Assembly: GCA_002633005.1 (NCBI GenBank)
Contig: NMRA01000565.1
Coordinates: 133,682 to 179,094 of the forward strand
Reading direction: 5' to 3'
DNA length: 45,413 nucleotides
Origin: Phoronis australis
Lineage: Eukaryota; Phoronida; Phoronidae
Part shown: positions 1 to 9,967 of the stretch, one piece after another
How positions within the stretch are numbered: the stretch's first letter is position 1
How the letters are laid out: the number at the start of each line of letters is the position of its first letter
The notes under the pieces: model-generated
What the model saw: the letters and a program-made list of their open reading frames with translations, nothing else
Database searches by the model: none
What the model was told of the DNA's origin: nothing
Translations under genes and position numbers: made by a program

Positions 1-162
1 ATAACTAAAATTAGATGCTCCAATCATTGTTTAGAAATTGAAGCAGGAAGGGGTAAAATTGATAGGGAATCGAGAAAATGTGTGATTTGCCAAAAGTTTG
101 GAATCTCTGTAACTGAGGACGAGTTCCGTTTTACCACGAACTGTACTTTGTACGATGATTAA
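1..162 (+). pseudogene. 3' end of a LINE (non-LTR retrotransposon) ORF, truncated at the window edge
   Basis: Frame 1 is open from base 1 to a TAA at 160-162. It reads a short basic segment with the pattern CLEIEAGRG, then CVICQ, then TEDEFRF and C-TLYDD. From general knowledge, a conserved C-terminal Cys/His segment of this form (SHCLEIE, CxxC, EDEYHF, CPxY) ends many invertebrate LINE ORF2 proteins, after the reverse transcriptase. I therefore read this as the tail of such an ORF entering from the left. It has no start in the window and it may well be decayed. The assignment rests on motif pattern only. Confidence 0.55.
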
Positions 163-260
163 CGAGATAAGTTCATTCCTGGATTTAATAATTGCTCATA
201 TTCTACATTCATTGGGTTAATGCAAGGCGTCTCACATATGGTCAACCTGTCTAAATACCT

Positions 261-373
261 GCAGTACGCCTGGCGAACCAGAAAAAATATATTATGAGCA
301 GTACGCCTGGCGAACCAGAAAAAAATATATTATGAGCAGTACGCCTGGCGAACCAGAAAAAAATATATTATGA
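261..373. repeat. Tandem repeat, three copies of a 37-38 bp unit
   Basis: Three head-to-tail units (261-297, 298-335, 336-373) begin GCAGTACGCCTGGCGAACC and end in an A-run followed by ATATATTATGA. They differ by about one base in the A-run. There are no spacers, so this is an ordinary minisatellite. Confidence 0.9.
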
Positions 374-1992
374 ATATAGATGATAAGCTGTACATGTATA
401 CTAGTTATGTCAGGCTTTCAAGTTCAATAAAATTTATTCTTTTTCGAAATCGTTGGTACACCGATATACCGCCGTGATATGGGATGGACTCCCGCCCGCT
501 TACCTTCGAGGTTGTGTGGTTCCGTAGCGGTAACGCGGTTTCGATGAAATATTCTCGGGAACACATTGAAAAGAATTTGTTGTTGTATACAGGGGACTTC
601 TGCCACATTTCCTCTGCGTTGTTGGGACTTCGTATCAGTAAATGTTGTATGGATTTCTGACACGACACGCGTAATACGGAATGGAGAATGAGGTGCGCAA
701 ATCCTGCCCTGACTACACCAGTAATGTGTGCGGACCCTGGGCGCAGGTATCACATGGTTCATGGACTTTCCATTTATTTTAATAAATATTAAAGTATTTG
801 AATCGGAAGATGCAAATCTTGGTTTAGGAGCACGCTTTTAACTTATCAATGCAAGATATCCACATGTACCGAATATACCTATGACGCGCATTCATGACAT
901 GAATTTGTCATTTACATTGAGTACCCGCTTGCATCGACTCATCATCCAGCGAGTCCAGGCAGCTTATTTCCGTATCCTCTATGTTCCTTATACCTCAGTC
1001 TAATCAGGTGAAGGAGTGCCTTCCTTATCAGCCAAGAAGCTGAAGTCCGTTTAGTTTTGACGTGCGTAACCCAGTTACAGTGAACCGAGTTTTATGACTC
1101 GAGCACCGATTTCAGTTAACATTTACGTTCTACATATTTGTGGATGTGAAAATTTTTTACTTAGTGGTCTCCATTCTAACTAGCATATCAAACAAACCAG
1201 GCTTTGTCAACTAGTAAAAGTATAATTATATTTACTGCAACACAAAAGATCATCAGGGATTATAAAAATATATTTTAAATTTACGCGCCATTATTATGGT
1301 TACTCGAACACCTTTTTAAAGTCAAAATTTCATTTTTAAGAGAGGAACATTCATTATAGTAAAATATCGTCTCAGTCGATTTTGTGCACAGTGCTAAGCT
1401 GGAGGCGTCTGGACTTACTTTGATCTGTCAGCGAAAATAATTCAAAAGTGTGTGTACAAAAATTGGCCATTTTTACAATATTTCACGTATGTCTAGCAAA
1501 ATACCAGTCTTATCTTCATTCTCAGGAAACTTCAAATACAAAACATATACCGTGTAGAGAGAAAAAAGAAGAACAAAACCACCTAGGAACCGCACAACCT
1601 GCTGGTTGATGTAAAAGTCAGTGTAAATGAAAAGTTCATAAAATGGTTGACAATACGTTTTCGCAACAACATTGATCCATTGTACATAATACAGCCACAA
1701 ACTTAAGAAGCTCTGCTGACAAAAAGAACTTGTTCTACTCAGATCGGTGAGACATGATTGTTGGTGAATAGCAGTTCTCTATTGCTCGAAGCCATAACCA
1801 GAGAGTGAAAGGACCTACTTCAGTTCACACCGTATTGTGGCCTCTCTATCGGGAATAATGAAGAGTCAGGTCACCCAAGTCCAGATAATAATTCTAGTCT
1901 AAACAAGAAACACATCGTGCCCAATTTTATTGTAAGAAACAATCCTAAATGAAGAGCTGTCTTTTACAGAAAGCAAGATTGATGAAGACCAG
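374..1992. other. No gene recognised; one richer segment with open frames on the minus strand at 405-762
   Basis: Two overlapping minus-strand frames (87 and 112 residues) are open at 405-762 in DNA that is more GC-rich than its surroundings. A good 5' splice site (AAG|GTAAGC on the minus strand) lies inside them near 502-511. I recognise no protein family in either frame, so this may be an unassigned exon or a transposon fragment. The rest, to about 1990, is AT-rich and shows nothing I can name. Confidence 0.3.
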
Positions 1993-2444
1993 GCATGCAC
2001 CCGTTCCAAATGCCGTAACACCATTCAAGAGTCTATTAAATGCAAGTCATTACATGCTTGCAGCTCACTGTAATATATTACTATACACTGTAAAACCCTT
2101 CAACAAGCCCACAATGAGATGGCCTTCTCTTTGAGCAACGTGAACGAGTGTGAAGTCGTGAGACCTAAGAGTTCTGGGATAGCAGTACTTTCATCTGAGG
2201 TGCCACTTTGAAAATTCGGCGCAAGATAGATTGCCGTTAGTCTCGAAGTGAACATAAGCCAAAATCTTGGCAACAAGAGTAAACATTGACTTGATCCTGG
2301 AGCGCACTGTAACACGCATGTAAGACTCGTTGAAGAGTGTTACGGTGTATAATGTATTGTAATAATATATTACAGTGAGCTGCAAGCATGTAACATCTTG
2401 CATTTAATAGAATCTTGAATGGTGTTACGGCGTTTGGAACGGGT
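1993..2444. mobile_element. Inverted-repeat (foldback/MITE-like) element
   Basis: The left arm, about 1993-2104, is the reverse complement of about 2329-2444. The match runs from GCACCCGTTCCAAATGCCGT through the central palindrome GTAATATATTAC to an imperfect outer match, TATACACTGTAAAACCCTTC against the complement of GTTGAAGAGTGTTACGGTG. The spacer (about 2105-2328) has no recognised coding sequence. The right arm is the first unit of the 91-bp satellite. No target duplication was established. Confidence 0.6.
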
Positions 2445-2808
2445 GCATTGTAGTAATATATTACAGTGAGCTGCAAGCATGTAACAGCTTGCATTTAATA
2501 GACTCTTGAATGGTGTTACGGCGTTTGGAACGGGTGCATTGTAGTAATATATTACAGTGAGCTGCAAGCATGTAACATCTTGCATTTAATAGAATCTTGA
2601 ATGGTGTTACGGCCTTTGGAACGGGTGCATTGTAGTAATATATTACAGTGAGCTGCAAGCATGTAACATCTTGCATTTAATAGAATCTTGAATGGTGTTA
2701 CGGCGTTTGGAACGGGTGCATTGTAGTAATACATTACAGTGAGCTGCAAGCATGTAACATCTTGCATTTAATAGACTCTTGAATGGTGTTACGGTGTTTG
2801 GAACGGGT
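2354..2808. repeat. 91-bp satellite, five tandem copies
   Basis: Units begin at 2354, 2445, 2536, 2627 and 2718, exactly 91 bp apart. Each carries the 12-bp perfect palindrome GTAATATATTAC, a short stem-loop with GCAAG and CTTGC arms, and the block GTGTTACGGCGTTTGGAACG. A degenerate partial unit precedes the first copy. Open frames of about 70 residues repeat along the array only because the unit recurs, so they are not genes. One unit is also present in inverted orientation at 1993-2090. Confidence 0.9.
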
Positions 2809-2825
2809 GGGCATCGGGGTTCAAC

Positions 2826-3111
2826 CTTTTTACTGGAATTCAAAATAACTTTTGTTGTTTTCTTTTCTAATTTTGTGAGAACCCAAGATGACTCGAATTT
2901 CGACTTTTTGCTCGAAATTGCGAGTTTTTCCTCGAGTTTGTACCTGGAATCTAGGAGTCACGGAGTGTGAACTTGGACAGAAACTCATATGCATAAACCG
3001 TGATGTATTCGAGAGCAAAATAATTATCTTTAGTTCGCGCAAAAGTAGAATAAAAATACCACTAATTATATCGAGTTGCATTTCGAGTACGAACAGTAGA
3101 AGCCGGGCCCG
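2826..3111. mobile_element. Decayed copy of the CTCGAA-rich long-TIR MITE
   Basis: The right half (about 3020-3111, with TTCGCGCAAAAGTAGAATA, GAGTTGCATTTCGAGTA and GCCGGGCCCG) aligns with the right arm of the better-preserved copy at 7498-7588. The left half (about 2826-2895) resembles the left arm of that copy. Both arms are diverged and the outer ends are unclear. A further fragment with the same right-arm pattern may lie near 4035-4100. Confidence 0.45.
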
Positions 3112-3170
3112 ATTACAAACTGTAGACCCCGCGCCCGAGTACAAACAGTAGACCCCGGGCCCGAGTACAA
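3086..3170. repeat. 26-bp tandem repeat, three copies plus a partial
   Basis: Units at 3086, 3112 and 3138 share the pattern AGTACAAACAGTAGACCCCG followed by GGCCCG, and a partial unit follows at 3164. The array sits at the right terminus of the decayed MITE and appears to be a local expansion of that terminus. Confidence 0.75.
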
Positions 3171-4970
3171 AATTGTTGAGTTCAGGCTTAGAAAGTCTCT
3201 TACCGCCACGTGCACAAAATACGACCTTCGCTCCATGTCGAACTGCAAAAATTAAAAAGACAATAAAATAAGGTTAAGGTGAAACAGTACTTTGCACAAA
3301 ATCGAAGAGGTTATTATAAAAATATATAAGTAACTGTCACTGCGTGAATCGAGCAGTGAGCAGACCAACTTAACAACCCCCAAGAAAATTCAATACAACG
3401 CTTCGTACATTTAACTCTGATACAATATGGACCTTTTGTTAATTGAGCTCGTACACGGCTGAAGACTTGCGTAATAATTGCGGGCTTAGAGCGAGGTGCA
3501 TGTTTGACAAATAAGCTACTTTTGTACTGAAGGAGTACTGACAGACATTATCAGCGAGGTAATTTTAAACGACGTGCATGTAGCAATAGCTAGAGCGGAA
3601 TGGAACCCATCAACTCCTTAGTGGCATCTGCCCTGCCCTGGATTCCACGCGTTAACTAGAAAAGTGTTTTCAAACACTGGTGAGGACACAACCAGTAGAC
3701 AGATTGTTTCCCGTTGTACTTTAGTACTAAATTCAAATTAAGGCCATCATTATTCAAAAACCTACTTGTGCTTATAGTTGGGATAAAAAGCACCACAGGT
3801 AAATTATATTGATAGTATTTTTCCCTGTTTCCATGGTCAATTAGGTTTAATGAAATCAGTTTGTAGACTATAATACGATAAATTTGGATAATTTATGCGT
3901 GTAATGACCCGGCCCCATTATCCAAAATTCGGATTCTGTTCGTAAAACTGGAGTGGATCATCAACAGAAGTGCGAAGACAACACTCTTATCTGCGTAAAA
4001 CGTACTACTGGAGCACAGAATACTGGACAAACATTGACCTCGAGTTCGCAATAAAGTAGAACGTTAATTATTTCCAGTTCGATTTGGAGTACAAATACAA
4101 GATACTGTAGTCCTACAAAACTAACATGTTGATAAACTGTGGTTTGGTATTTAGAACATTTATGAATCAGTATGATACTCGGTTCTTGTCACATGTGTAA
4201 ATATACGATAAGTGAAGATCTAGGATAATCTTACTTATAAGTCAACTCTAAAGGGGTTCATTATTTTGCAAACACTTTGATAACCCCTTGTCACTAGAAG
4301 AGTTTAAGTCACCTGTTCTGTTTTTGTCCTGTTGTTAATGAAAACAATGCAAAATCCACCTTCATGCAACGCTAAACGTTGTGTAGTTTTATCAAGTATT
4401 TCCCGAATTTTTACCAGTCAACTGCTTTGTGTTGACGTCACACTGAGCTTCAAATAGGCTAAGGTCAGTTGGCTGTGAAGTGACGGCTAGTGCCTGTGGA
4501 TGTGTGCGAGAAGTAAATTGAACACGGACTTTTAATAGCCTGAACAACGCTTTTAAAATCACTTTCGGGATGACAGTTGAATGACAAAAAGATATGGAAC
4601 GATTAAAATTTGGACGAAACACTCCGACTTTACCAACTAGGGCTTGCTGCAACAACACTGTCAGTGCCGTATGAAACTCTGGACGCCAACACCTCTCCAA
4701 GTTAATTAAGTTCTTCCAGGTCGTTACCTATTTTCCCCACAAACCAACGAACTACGTACTTCTGCCTTACAAATTCTGTGAAATGATTCAAGGCATTATC
4801 CTCTAACGTCGCCGTCACCGTACGTTTTAGTCTGTCAGATTGCGACTATGCACGCCGCAATATCGATCGTACAGCTCTGGTGGGTAAAACCATCATAGCG
4901 TTTACCAGAAATAACTGAAGTCAAGAGACGGATTTTAGCATAACGTTAGTCAATTTACATTGTAACTCAC
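3171..4970. other. No gene recognised; probable first intron of the dehydrogenase gene
   Basis: Lying downstream (in minus-strand sense) of the dehydrogenase exon donor, this stretch should be intron if the gene is intact. I looked for later SDR motifs (NNAG, YxxxK) and did not see them. A 102-residue minus frame at 4392-4700 has no recognised domain. A diverged MITE arm may lie near 4035-4100. Confidence 0.35.
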
Positions 4971-5061
4971 CAAATACTCTCACACAGCCAAGTCCTATGC
5001 CTTTACTGCCGCCACTAACTATGACCACTTTGCCATCATATCGCAGCGAGGAAGTCGCCAT
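4971..5061 (-). CDS. First coding exon of a short-chain dehydrogenase/reductase, HSD17B14/DHRS10-like
   Basis: On the minus strand an ATG at 5061 opens 30 codons plus one base, then a strong donor TTTG|GTGAGT (GT at 4970-4969). The peptide starts MATSSLRYDGKVVIVSGG and continues SKGIGLGCVRVF. This is the first beta-strand and the glycine-rich NAD(P)-binding turn of classical SDRs (usually TGxxxGIG; here SGGSKGIG, with Thr changed to Ser). The start MATxxRYxGKVVxVTGG is what I recall of vertebrate HSD17B14/DHRS10, a 17-beta-hydroxysteroid and sugar dehydrogenase. The catalytic Ser-Tyr-Lys part is not in this exon and was not found to the left, so the gene probably continues beyond the window through a long intron. 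An isolated exon fragment cannot be excluded. A TATAAT-like box lies upstream near 5157-5163. Confidence 0.72.
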
Positions 5062-5739
5062 AACGAGGTCGCTGCCTGCCGGTTTCAAATTGCGCTGCCT
5101 GAGCTCTGCGAGTTCACAGCTGATAAACAGGCCAATCCTACCGAACAGTATTGGGTATTATACCGTTAAAACTAATTAAGTGAGGGTTTCAGCGTTGGTC
5201 CAGGGCAAAACGGCCATATTGCCTTCAACGCATTTTATCATTTAGCAAAATATTATAACTTTACAACTAAGTAACTAAACAGATTATGTTAAATTCAGTT
5301 AAATTTGAAAACAACTTTATGTTGAATGAGCATTATTTGGGCTTTTACTTTAGTCGAAACTTTTAACTAACTTTAGGTAAAATCTGTTCTCAGTGAAGCG
5401 GAATGAATATTTTTAAAGAATGTGCTTCAATACATCACGTAGCGACAACTCAAGCGTATGCACTCCTGTTAGTCGTTTGCCCACATAAACAAATCTTATC
5501 TTTTCATAATGTGTGTGTACGTTGATATATTATTGGACAACTGAGAATAGGGCTGCGACACGGTTGACCACTCGAAGCAGCTAAGCGCCAGCCAGCTTTC
5601 GGTGTACCAGTGCGAGGTTGTAGAAAACAGTACCAAACAGGAACGAAATACACAGCAGGGACTCAACCCAATATGTTTCACTTAGAGATTCAACTTCCAG
5701 CCGAGTTGGTTACCAATATCTACCGGAGTTCCCCAAGAC
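5062..5739. other. Presumed 5' flank and promoter side of the dehydrogenase gene
   Basis: Bases just above 5061 on the minus strand are relatively GC-rich and would be the 5' untranslated region. A TATAAT-like sequence lies about 100 bp upstream of the ATG. The rest is AT-rich and holds nothing recognisable. Confidence 0.3.
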
Positions 5740-6809
5740 TGTACTTGCCCACTTTTCCTTGATGTTGACGACACTTGCCTCGTCACACCTTACAAACTGA
5801 TTGCGTCTTCCCAATACACCTTACAGCAATCAACCACCATCAACAAAAACCTAGCTCTATTTCAGACTGTTTTCCGTGAACAAACTTTCAATTAACACGA
5901 CAAAAAGTAAATTAATGACATTTCACTACCCCCAACATTTATATAAATAGCAAAACAGTATGTCATGTGCACATTGCCTTGGTATTACCGCTTACAAAAA
6001 CCTCTCATGGTCCTCCCAAATATACCTCATCTCAAAACTAACTTAACAATCTCGGCGGACTTATACATAAATTGAAATCTTATCTTCCTCTTCCAGCTCT
6101 CAAGCTAATATATAATTCACTTGTCCTCCAACATTTAAACTATGGCATTGTAACTTGGGGTTTTGGCTACACTAGGAAATTCCAGACAGCCCAGAAAAGA
6201 ATACTTCGGAATATATAAAATTCCATTGCTCACGCTGTGCCCATGTGCTATGTAAGGAACTTCGCCTCCCTCTACCTGAATCAATACTCAGCTGCTATGC
6301 CAACAATACAACTCAAGATTTTAATTCCTCCGTCCAACAAATTGCCATCAAGGGCCTGTAATAGATTTGAAATTCCTCGACTTATGAACAACAACGAAAT
6401 ACCAGTCTCTGCTCTAAATGTAATAAAGCACATTCTTTGCAAGCTTCCTACGGGCTCTTAACCAATTTTATTATTAGCAACTACGATCCAGTTTGTCATT
6501 TTCCAATTGCTTCGTATGTAGCAGTGTCTAATTGTATTCCCAAAATCTCCAGAGCTGTGACAGTCGGCTACATGTACTTTTTGGTTCCTGGCGTGTCAGT
6601 CGTTTTCAGCGCTAATTCACTTTGTTTTCTTTAGTATGTCGGTTTCCTCACCTATGCTTACTGATTTTTGCATTTCCATTTATTTATTTTATACAGGGTA
6701 CCTTCTTATAAGCGGTCGCCTTTAGAAGGCCTCCTAATTGAAATCGAATCATTTAATCATTGTATTAATATTACGACTTAATGCAAATAAAAGCGTTTCT
6801 CTCTCTCTC
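5740..6809 (+). pseudogene. LINE relic with reverse-transcriptase fragments (CR1/Jockey-like)
   Basis: Plus-strand translation in shifting frames gives parts of a reverse-transcriptase C-terminal half. A degenerate active-site segment reads DVDDTCLV near 5760-5790, where the family usually has a [YF]xDD box. Near 6120-6200 follow SLVLQHLNYGIVTWGF and FQTAQKRILRNI, a block typical of the thumb region of CR1/Jockey-type LINEs. Several stops and frameshifts break the frame, so it is dead. The relic ends with AAATAAAAGCG and a (CT)n tract at 6799-6809, a plausible LINE 3' end. Confidence 0.75.
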
Positions 6810-7189
6810 AACCAAGTTCCCCAAATCTACTGCGTGTTTGTGGGCTTGTGAAAACACTGAGTCTCATCACTAAATAAATTTTTAGATTGGACAGAAATCA
6901 AGAATGAACTCTGTGTATAGTTCTCAATTAAAAAAGGATCTTTTCATGCAACGCCTATAATTTAAGGACTAAAGTCCCTTAGTGTTATGACTGAACTAAG
7001 TAAAGGGTTCAGTTTTTAGTTATATTATTAGAAAATGTCGTAAGGCAAAGAGGAGCTCATAATAAAGATAACTATATCACAATATTAGCGTCGAATGGCT
7101 GCTACAACCGTGTAGTAACCCATTTAGTTATCTCACTAGTGAGATAATAACATTTCTGGCGGGAAAGCGAGGCCGGTTTCGAAACCGGC

Positions 7190-7588
7190 GCCCGGTCTCT
7201 AATCTTTGTACTCGAAACGAACTCGAAACTATTTTTGGCAATTTCTCTGCTCCTTTTGTGCGAACTTAAGATAATTGGTTATCAGACTGTGCTCGAATAC
7301 ATTATAGTTTATGCATAGGAGTTTCTAGTTCAAGTTTGCCCTTGAAGACCCTTATATTTGTGCTACAAACTACAGTAAAAACTCGAAATTTCGAGTTCAA
7401 ACTCGAACTTATTGCTTTAATATTGGGTTTACAAACTCTGAACTAAGGGCAATAAATTATTTACGTAAGTTATTGTGTACTCGAGCATAGAATAATAGAC
7501 ACTTATCTTGAGTTCGCCCAAAAGTAGAGTAGAAAATGCCAAACCTAATTTCGAGTTCCATTTCGAGTAAAAAGATTGGAGACCGGGC
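7190..7588. mobile_element. Long-TIR MITE (CTCGAA-rich) inside the outer repeat
   Basis: The left arm from 7190 (GCCCGGTCTCTAATCTTTGT, then ACTCGAAA) is the inverse of the right arm ending at 7588. The imperfect match extends inward about 90 bp on each side (roughly 7190-7280 against 7498-7588). The uninterrupted homologue at 15436-16028 lacks this segment, so it is an insertion. It landed between the tRNA-like A-box and B-box segments of the host repeat. The length is 399 bp with no coding capacity. GC-rich ends obscure the target duplication. Confidence 0.82.
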
Positions 7589-7678
7589 CCGGGCCTCAAG
7601 AGTTTCGAGTCACCGACTTTACCACTTCACCACTCAGCGGCTGACATCAACGAACGTGAAAATAGAATACTTAAATGA

Positions 7679-9543
7679 CACGGGTGAAAAACAACATGAC
7701 CGCCGGTCCTCTAACGAAATCGGACCGTCACCCAAAACAGGACCTCCGGAGATCAAATGGGTCCGTCGCACCACAAAATGGGACTGACGCACCTAAAAAC
7801 ATGACCGCCCCACCAGAAAACAGGACCGCCGGGGACTGAACATGACCGCCGGACAATATGTACACTGTAGTTATCAATGTCTTTGCCATGACACTGCTTG
7901 TGATTAAGTAACCGGTCAGCTAGCTGTGCAAAGACTCGCCAAAATAAAGCTCGGTAGCACTGCGTTATTGAGCTCCGTTACATCCCCGAAATTTCCCACA
8001 GCCCGGGTATAGTTCAGCTCGTCACCTCGTCGTGAAACTTTAGAGTAAGCGAGCGGAGCAGGCGCATGCAAAATCTAGGAGTCAATCCACAGGCGTCCTC
8101 AGCTTCTAATCGTCCCCAATACACTACATATAATACTACCGACATCGTGACTTTACGCGACCGATGTCGGTACTTCCGTAACTCACCGGCAATTTCCGTA
8201 CCGTCCTTGACCTCGAGCGGCAACCGATGGACGTGCGCGGGGTTTTTTTGTGAACATTTTTGTTCTTTGACTGCGAATTTCTTACGAAGTCACCGGAACA
8301 GGACACCGTGAATGGTATTGGGAGAAAGAACAATTCTTCATGGTTTGTTGAACCTCTGTTTTGTGTAAATTTATTGAGTTTTATGTTTGTTATGGACGGC
8401 TGAAGTGAAGCACCCGTGGAATTTCTGGTCGGAAGTGTCCTACCTTGTAGTATTATATGTAGTGTATTGGGGACGATCAGAAGCTGAGGACGCCTGTGAG
8501 TCAATCAATACTCACTCTGCAGGTTGCAGCCGCTTGAGTGAAAAACAATCTAATGAACGTCATCTGTTTGCCTAATGTAACAAAAAAGTCTGTCGCGCTC
8601 GTGACAAGAGCACGCGACATGTCCTAAAAATTTGCGACCATCTTTCGGAAGATGATGACTCAACTCGCAGCCTCACGGTTTGTTCTGAAACTCCATTTGC
8701 TGGTATTAAATTTAAAATACTAAAAACTTATGACGAAATGAAACTAGTTCCGATAATTTGTTGTGCCATGTGCGCAACCTCGTAGAAGAGAAGAAGAGCT
8801 GACTGAACGGTGAAAAAATTAAGGAACTGGTCAATGTAAAGCCGACCTAAAAGAACGCATCTCAATTTTAGCAGCAGAATAACTACAGAACGACATTTTT
8901 TCCGGGCGAGCGCCGATAAATAATTTAGTTTACTCAAAGAAGAGTATCGTTAATAACACTAATTCGGTGAAGATTTTATATGTTCAGTGTTTTACCGACA
9001 TCGGCGCCAAGCTGTATATTTAGTATACTGCTTTGCCGCACAAAGGATAGTTATGATGCTTCACCCAAGAACCAAAACGCCCGTTTTTTTCTTCACTAAA
9101 ATTGGAGAAAACGATTTTCATTTTGTTCTAAAACTTACGCAGTGGATAAAGTTGTAATTATTTAGCTCAAAAGCGTGCAACGTGGTTGGTTTGTGGTTAA
9201 AACTCAAAAGCGCCGCGTGTTACAAAGCGAAGTGTTCTGTAGCGCACAACAGATTTCGTTGGAGTAATCGGCACGAGACCTGCATATGCATATGTATATA
9301 GCTCCATTGTATGATCTGTGTAGGCTTACCGGTAATAAATCTTAACTTGCTTGTCACTGCGGTTTCAATCCCCGGCGGTCATGTTCAATCCCCGGCGGTC
9401 CTGTTTTCTGGTGGGGCGGTCATGTTTTTGGTGAGTCAGTCCCATTTTCTGATGCAACGGTGCCATTTGATCCCCGGAGGTCCTGTTTTGTGTGAGTCGG
9501 TCCGATTTAAGAGGGCCGGCGGTCATGTTGTTTCTCACCCGTG
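7679..9543. mobile_element. TIR transposon copy A (about 1.45-kb core, 5-bp target duplication AATGA)
   Basis: The ends are exact inverted copies: CACGGGTG at 7679 and CACCCGTG ending at 9543. Inverted repeats of about 180 bp (to about 7859, and from about 9362) are built of short blocks such as AACATGACCGCCGG and AACAGGACC. The 5-bp duplication AATGA flanks it (7674-7678 and 9544-9548), and the unoccupied homologue near 15608 carries this motif once. It is 1865 bp, of which 8088-8498 is a later insertion. Removing that and its 8-bp duplication leaves 1446 bp. Copy B (32549-34502) is the same element in opposite orientation. The interior shows no transposase, so it is probably non-autonomous. 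Five-base duplications with a CAC terminus are typical of the Transib/RAG-like group; this is a suggestion only. Confidence 0.9.
8088..8498. mobile_element. MITE inserted in transposon copy A (8-bp target duplication)
   Basis: The ends CACAGGCGTCCTCAGCTTCT and its inverse AGAAGCTGAGGACGCCTGTG start TIRs that match for about 49 bp with one or two differences. AGTCAATC is present on both sides (8080-8087 and 8499-8506). Copy B of the host transposon shows the empty site, with a single AAGTCAATC-like sequence near 34090-34099 on the opposite strand. The 8-bp duplication fits hAT- or P-like transposases. The length is 411 bp with no recognised coding. Confidence 0.9.
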
Positions 9544-9967
9544 AATGAGCACGCGCAACAATCGCATGTTCAGCAAAGGGCATTGTACCGACATTTAAAC
9601 GTTATGAAAAATAAGACGCACAATTTCCATAAAAACGATAACTTAATTCAGTGAAATTTTTCTCTCGTGTTCTCTCACTTGAAATCACCGATCTCCATTT
9701 TGACTGCGGGTATCGTGTCGTCGGGATCCTTTGACTTATGCATTATACTCAGTTACTATTGGTAACCTACTTTAGCAGACGATGTTTTCCCTGTCGAAGC
9801 TTAGCGTGATAAAATGTGTAGTAAGCAATAGTAGTTGCTAATCTAATTAGATTCATTTTATTTCTTTTTTGTTTAAATTTTCAATTGGTTTTGAGTGAAA
9901 GCATTATTTGACAAAAATAGCTCGACTTTTCTTAAAAGGTCACGACCTCCAACCCCGGGCCTCTAAT

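Larger units (their letters stand above)
7076..9967. mobile_element. Outer repeat element, copy 1, interrupted by two insertions
   Basis: Three blocks (7076-7189, 7589-7678, 9544-9967) align in order with one continuous copy at 15436-16028. Shared landmarks are the palindrome TATCTCACTAGTGAGATA, GGCGGGAAA-CGAGGCCGG, CACTCAGCGGCTGACATCA, GAGCACGCGCAACAATCGCA, TTTTTCTCTCGTGTTCTCTC, and a right end at GGTCACGACCTCC-ACCCCGGGCCTC. The copy is broken at 7190-7588 by a MITE and at 7679-9543 by a larger TIR transposon. Between the blocks it keeps a tRNA-like A box on the minus strand (TGGTGAAGTGG, 7622-7632). I do not recognise the family. Confidence 0.8.

Noticed and set aside
261-373. Possible CRISPR-like array
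   Set aside because: Units are contiguous with no variable spacers and the context is animal DNA. It is a minisatellite.
2100-2843. Series of about 70-residue minus-strand ORFs starting MQDVTCLQLTVIYYYN
   Set aside because: They recur every 91 bp because of the satellite unit. They run from one unit into the next and have no independent coding signal.
4392-4700. 102-residue minus-strand ORF as exon 2 of the dehydrogenase
   Set aside because: It has no SDR motifs, and the expected continuation (second beta-strand, cofactor-binding acid) is not seen.
8728-8937. Frame shared by transposon copies A and B (MSKLNY start) as a possible transposon protein
   Set aside because: The match holds for about 33 residues and then the two copies are in different phases. 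No transposase motif is present, and identity is as expected for any part of the repeat.
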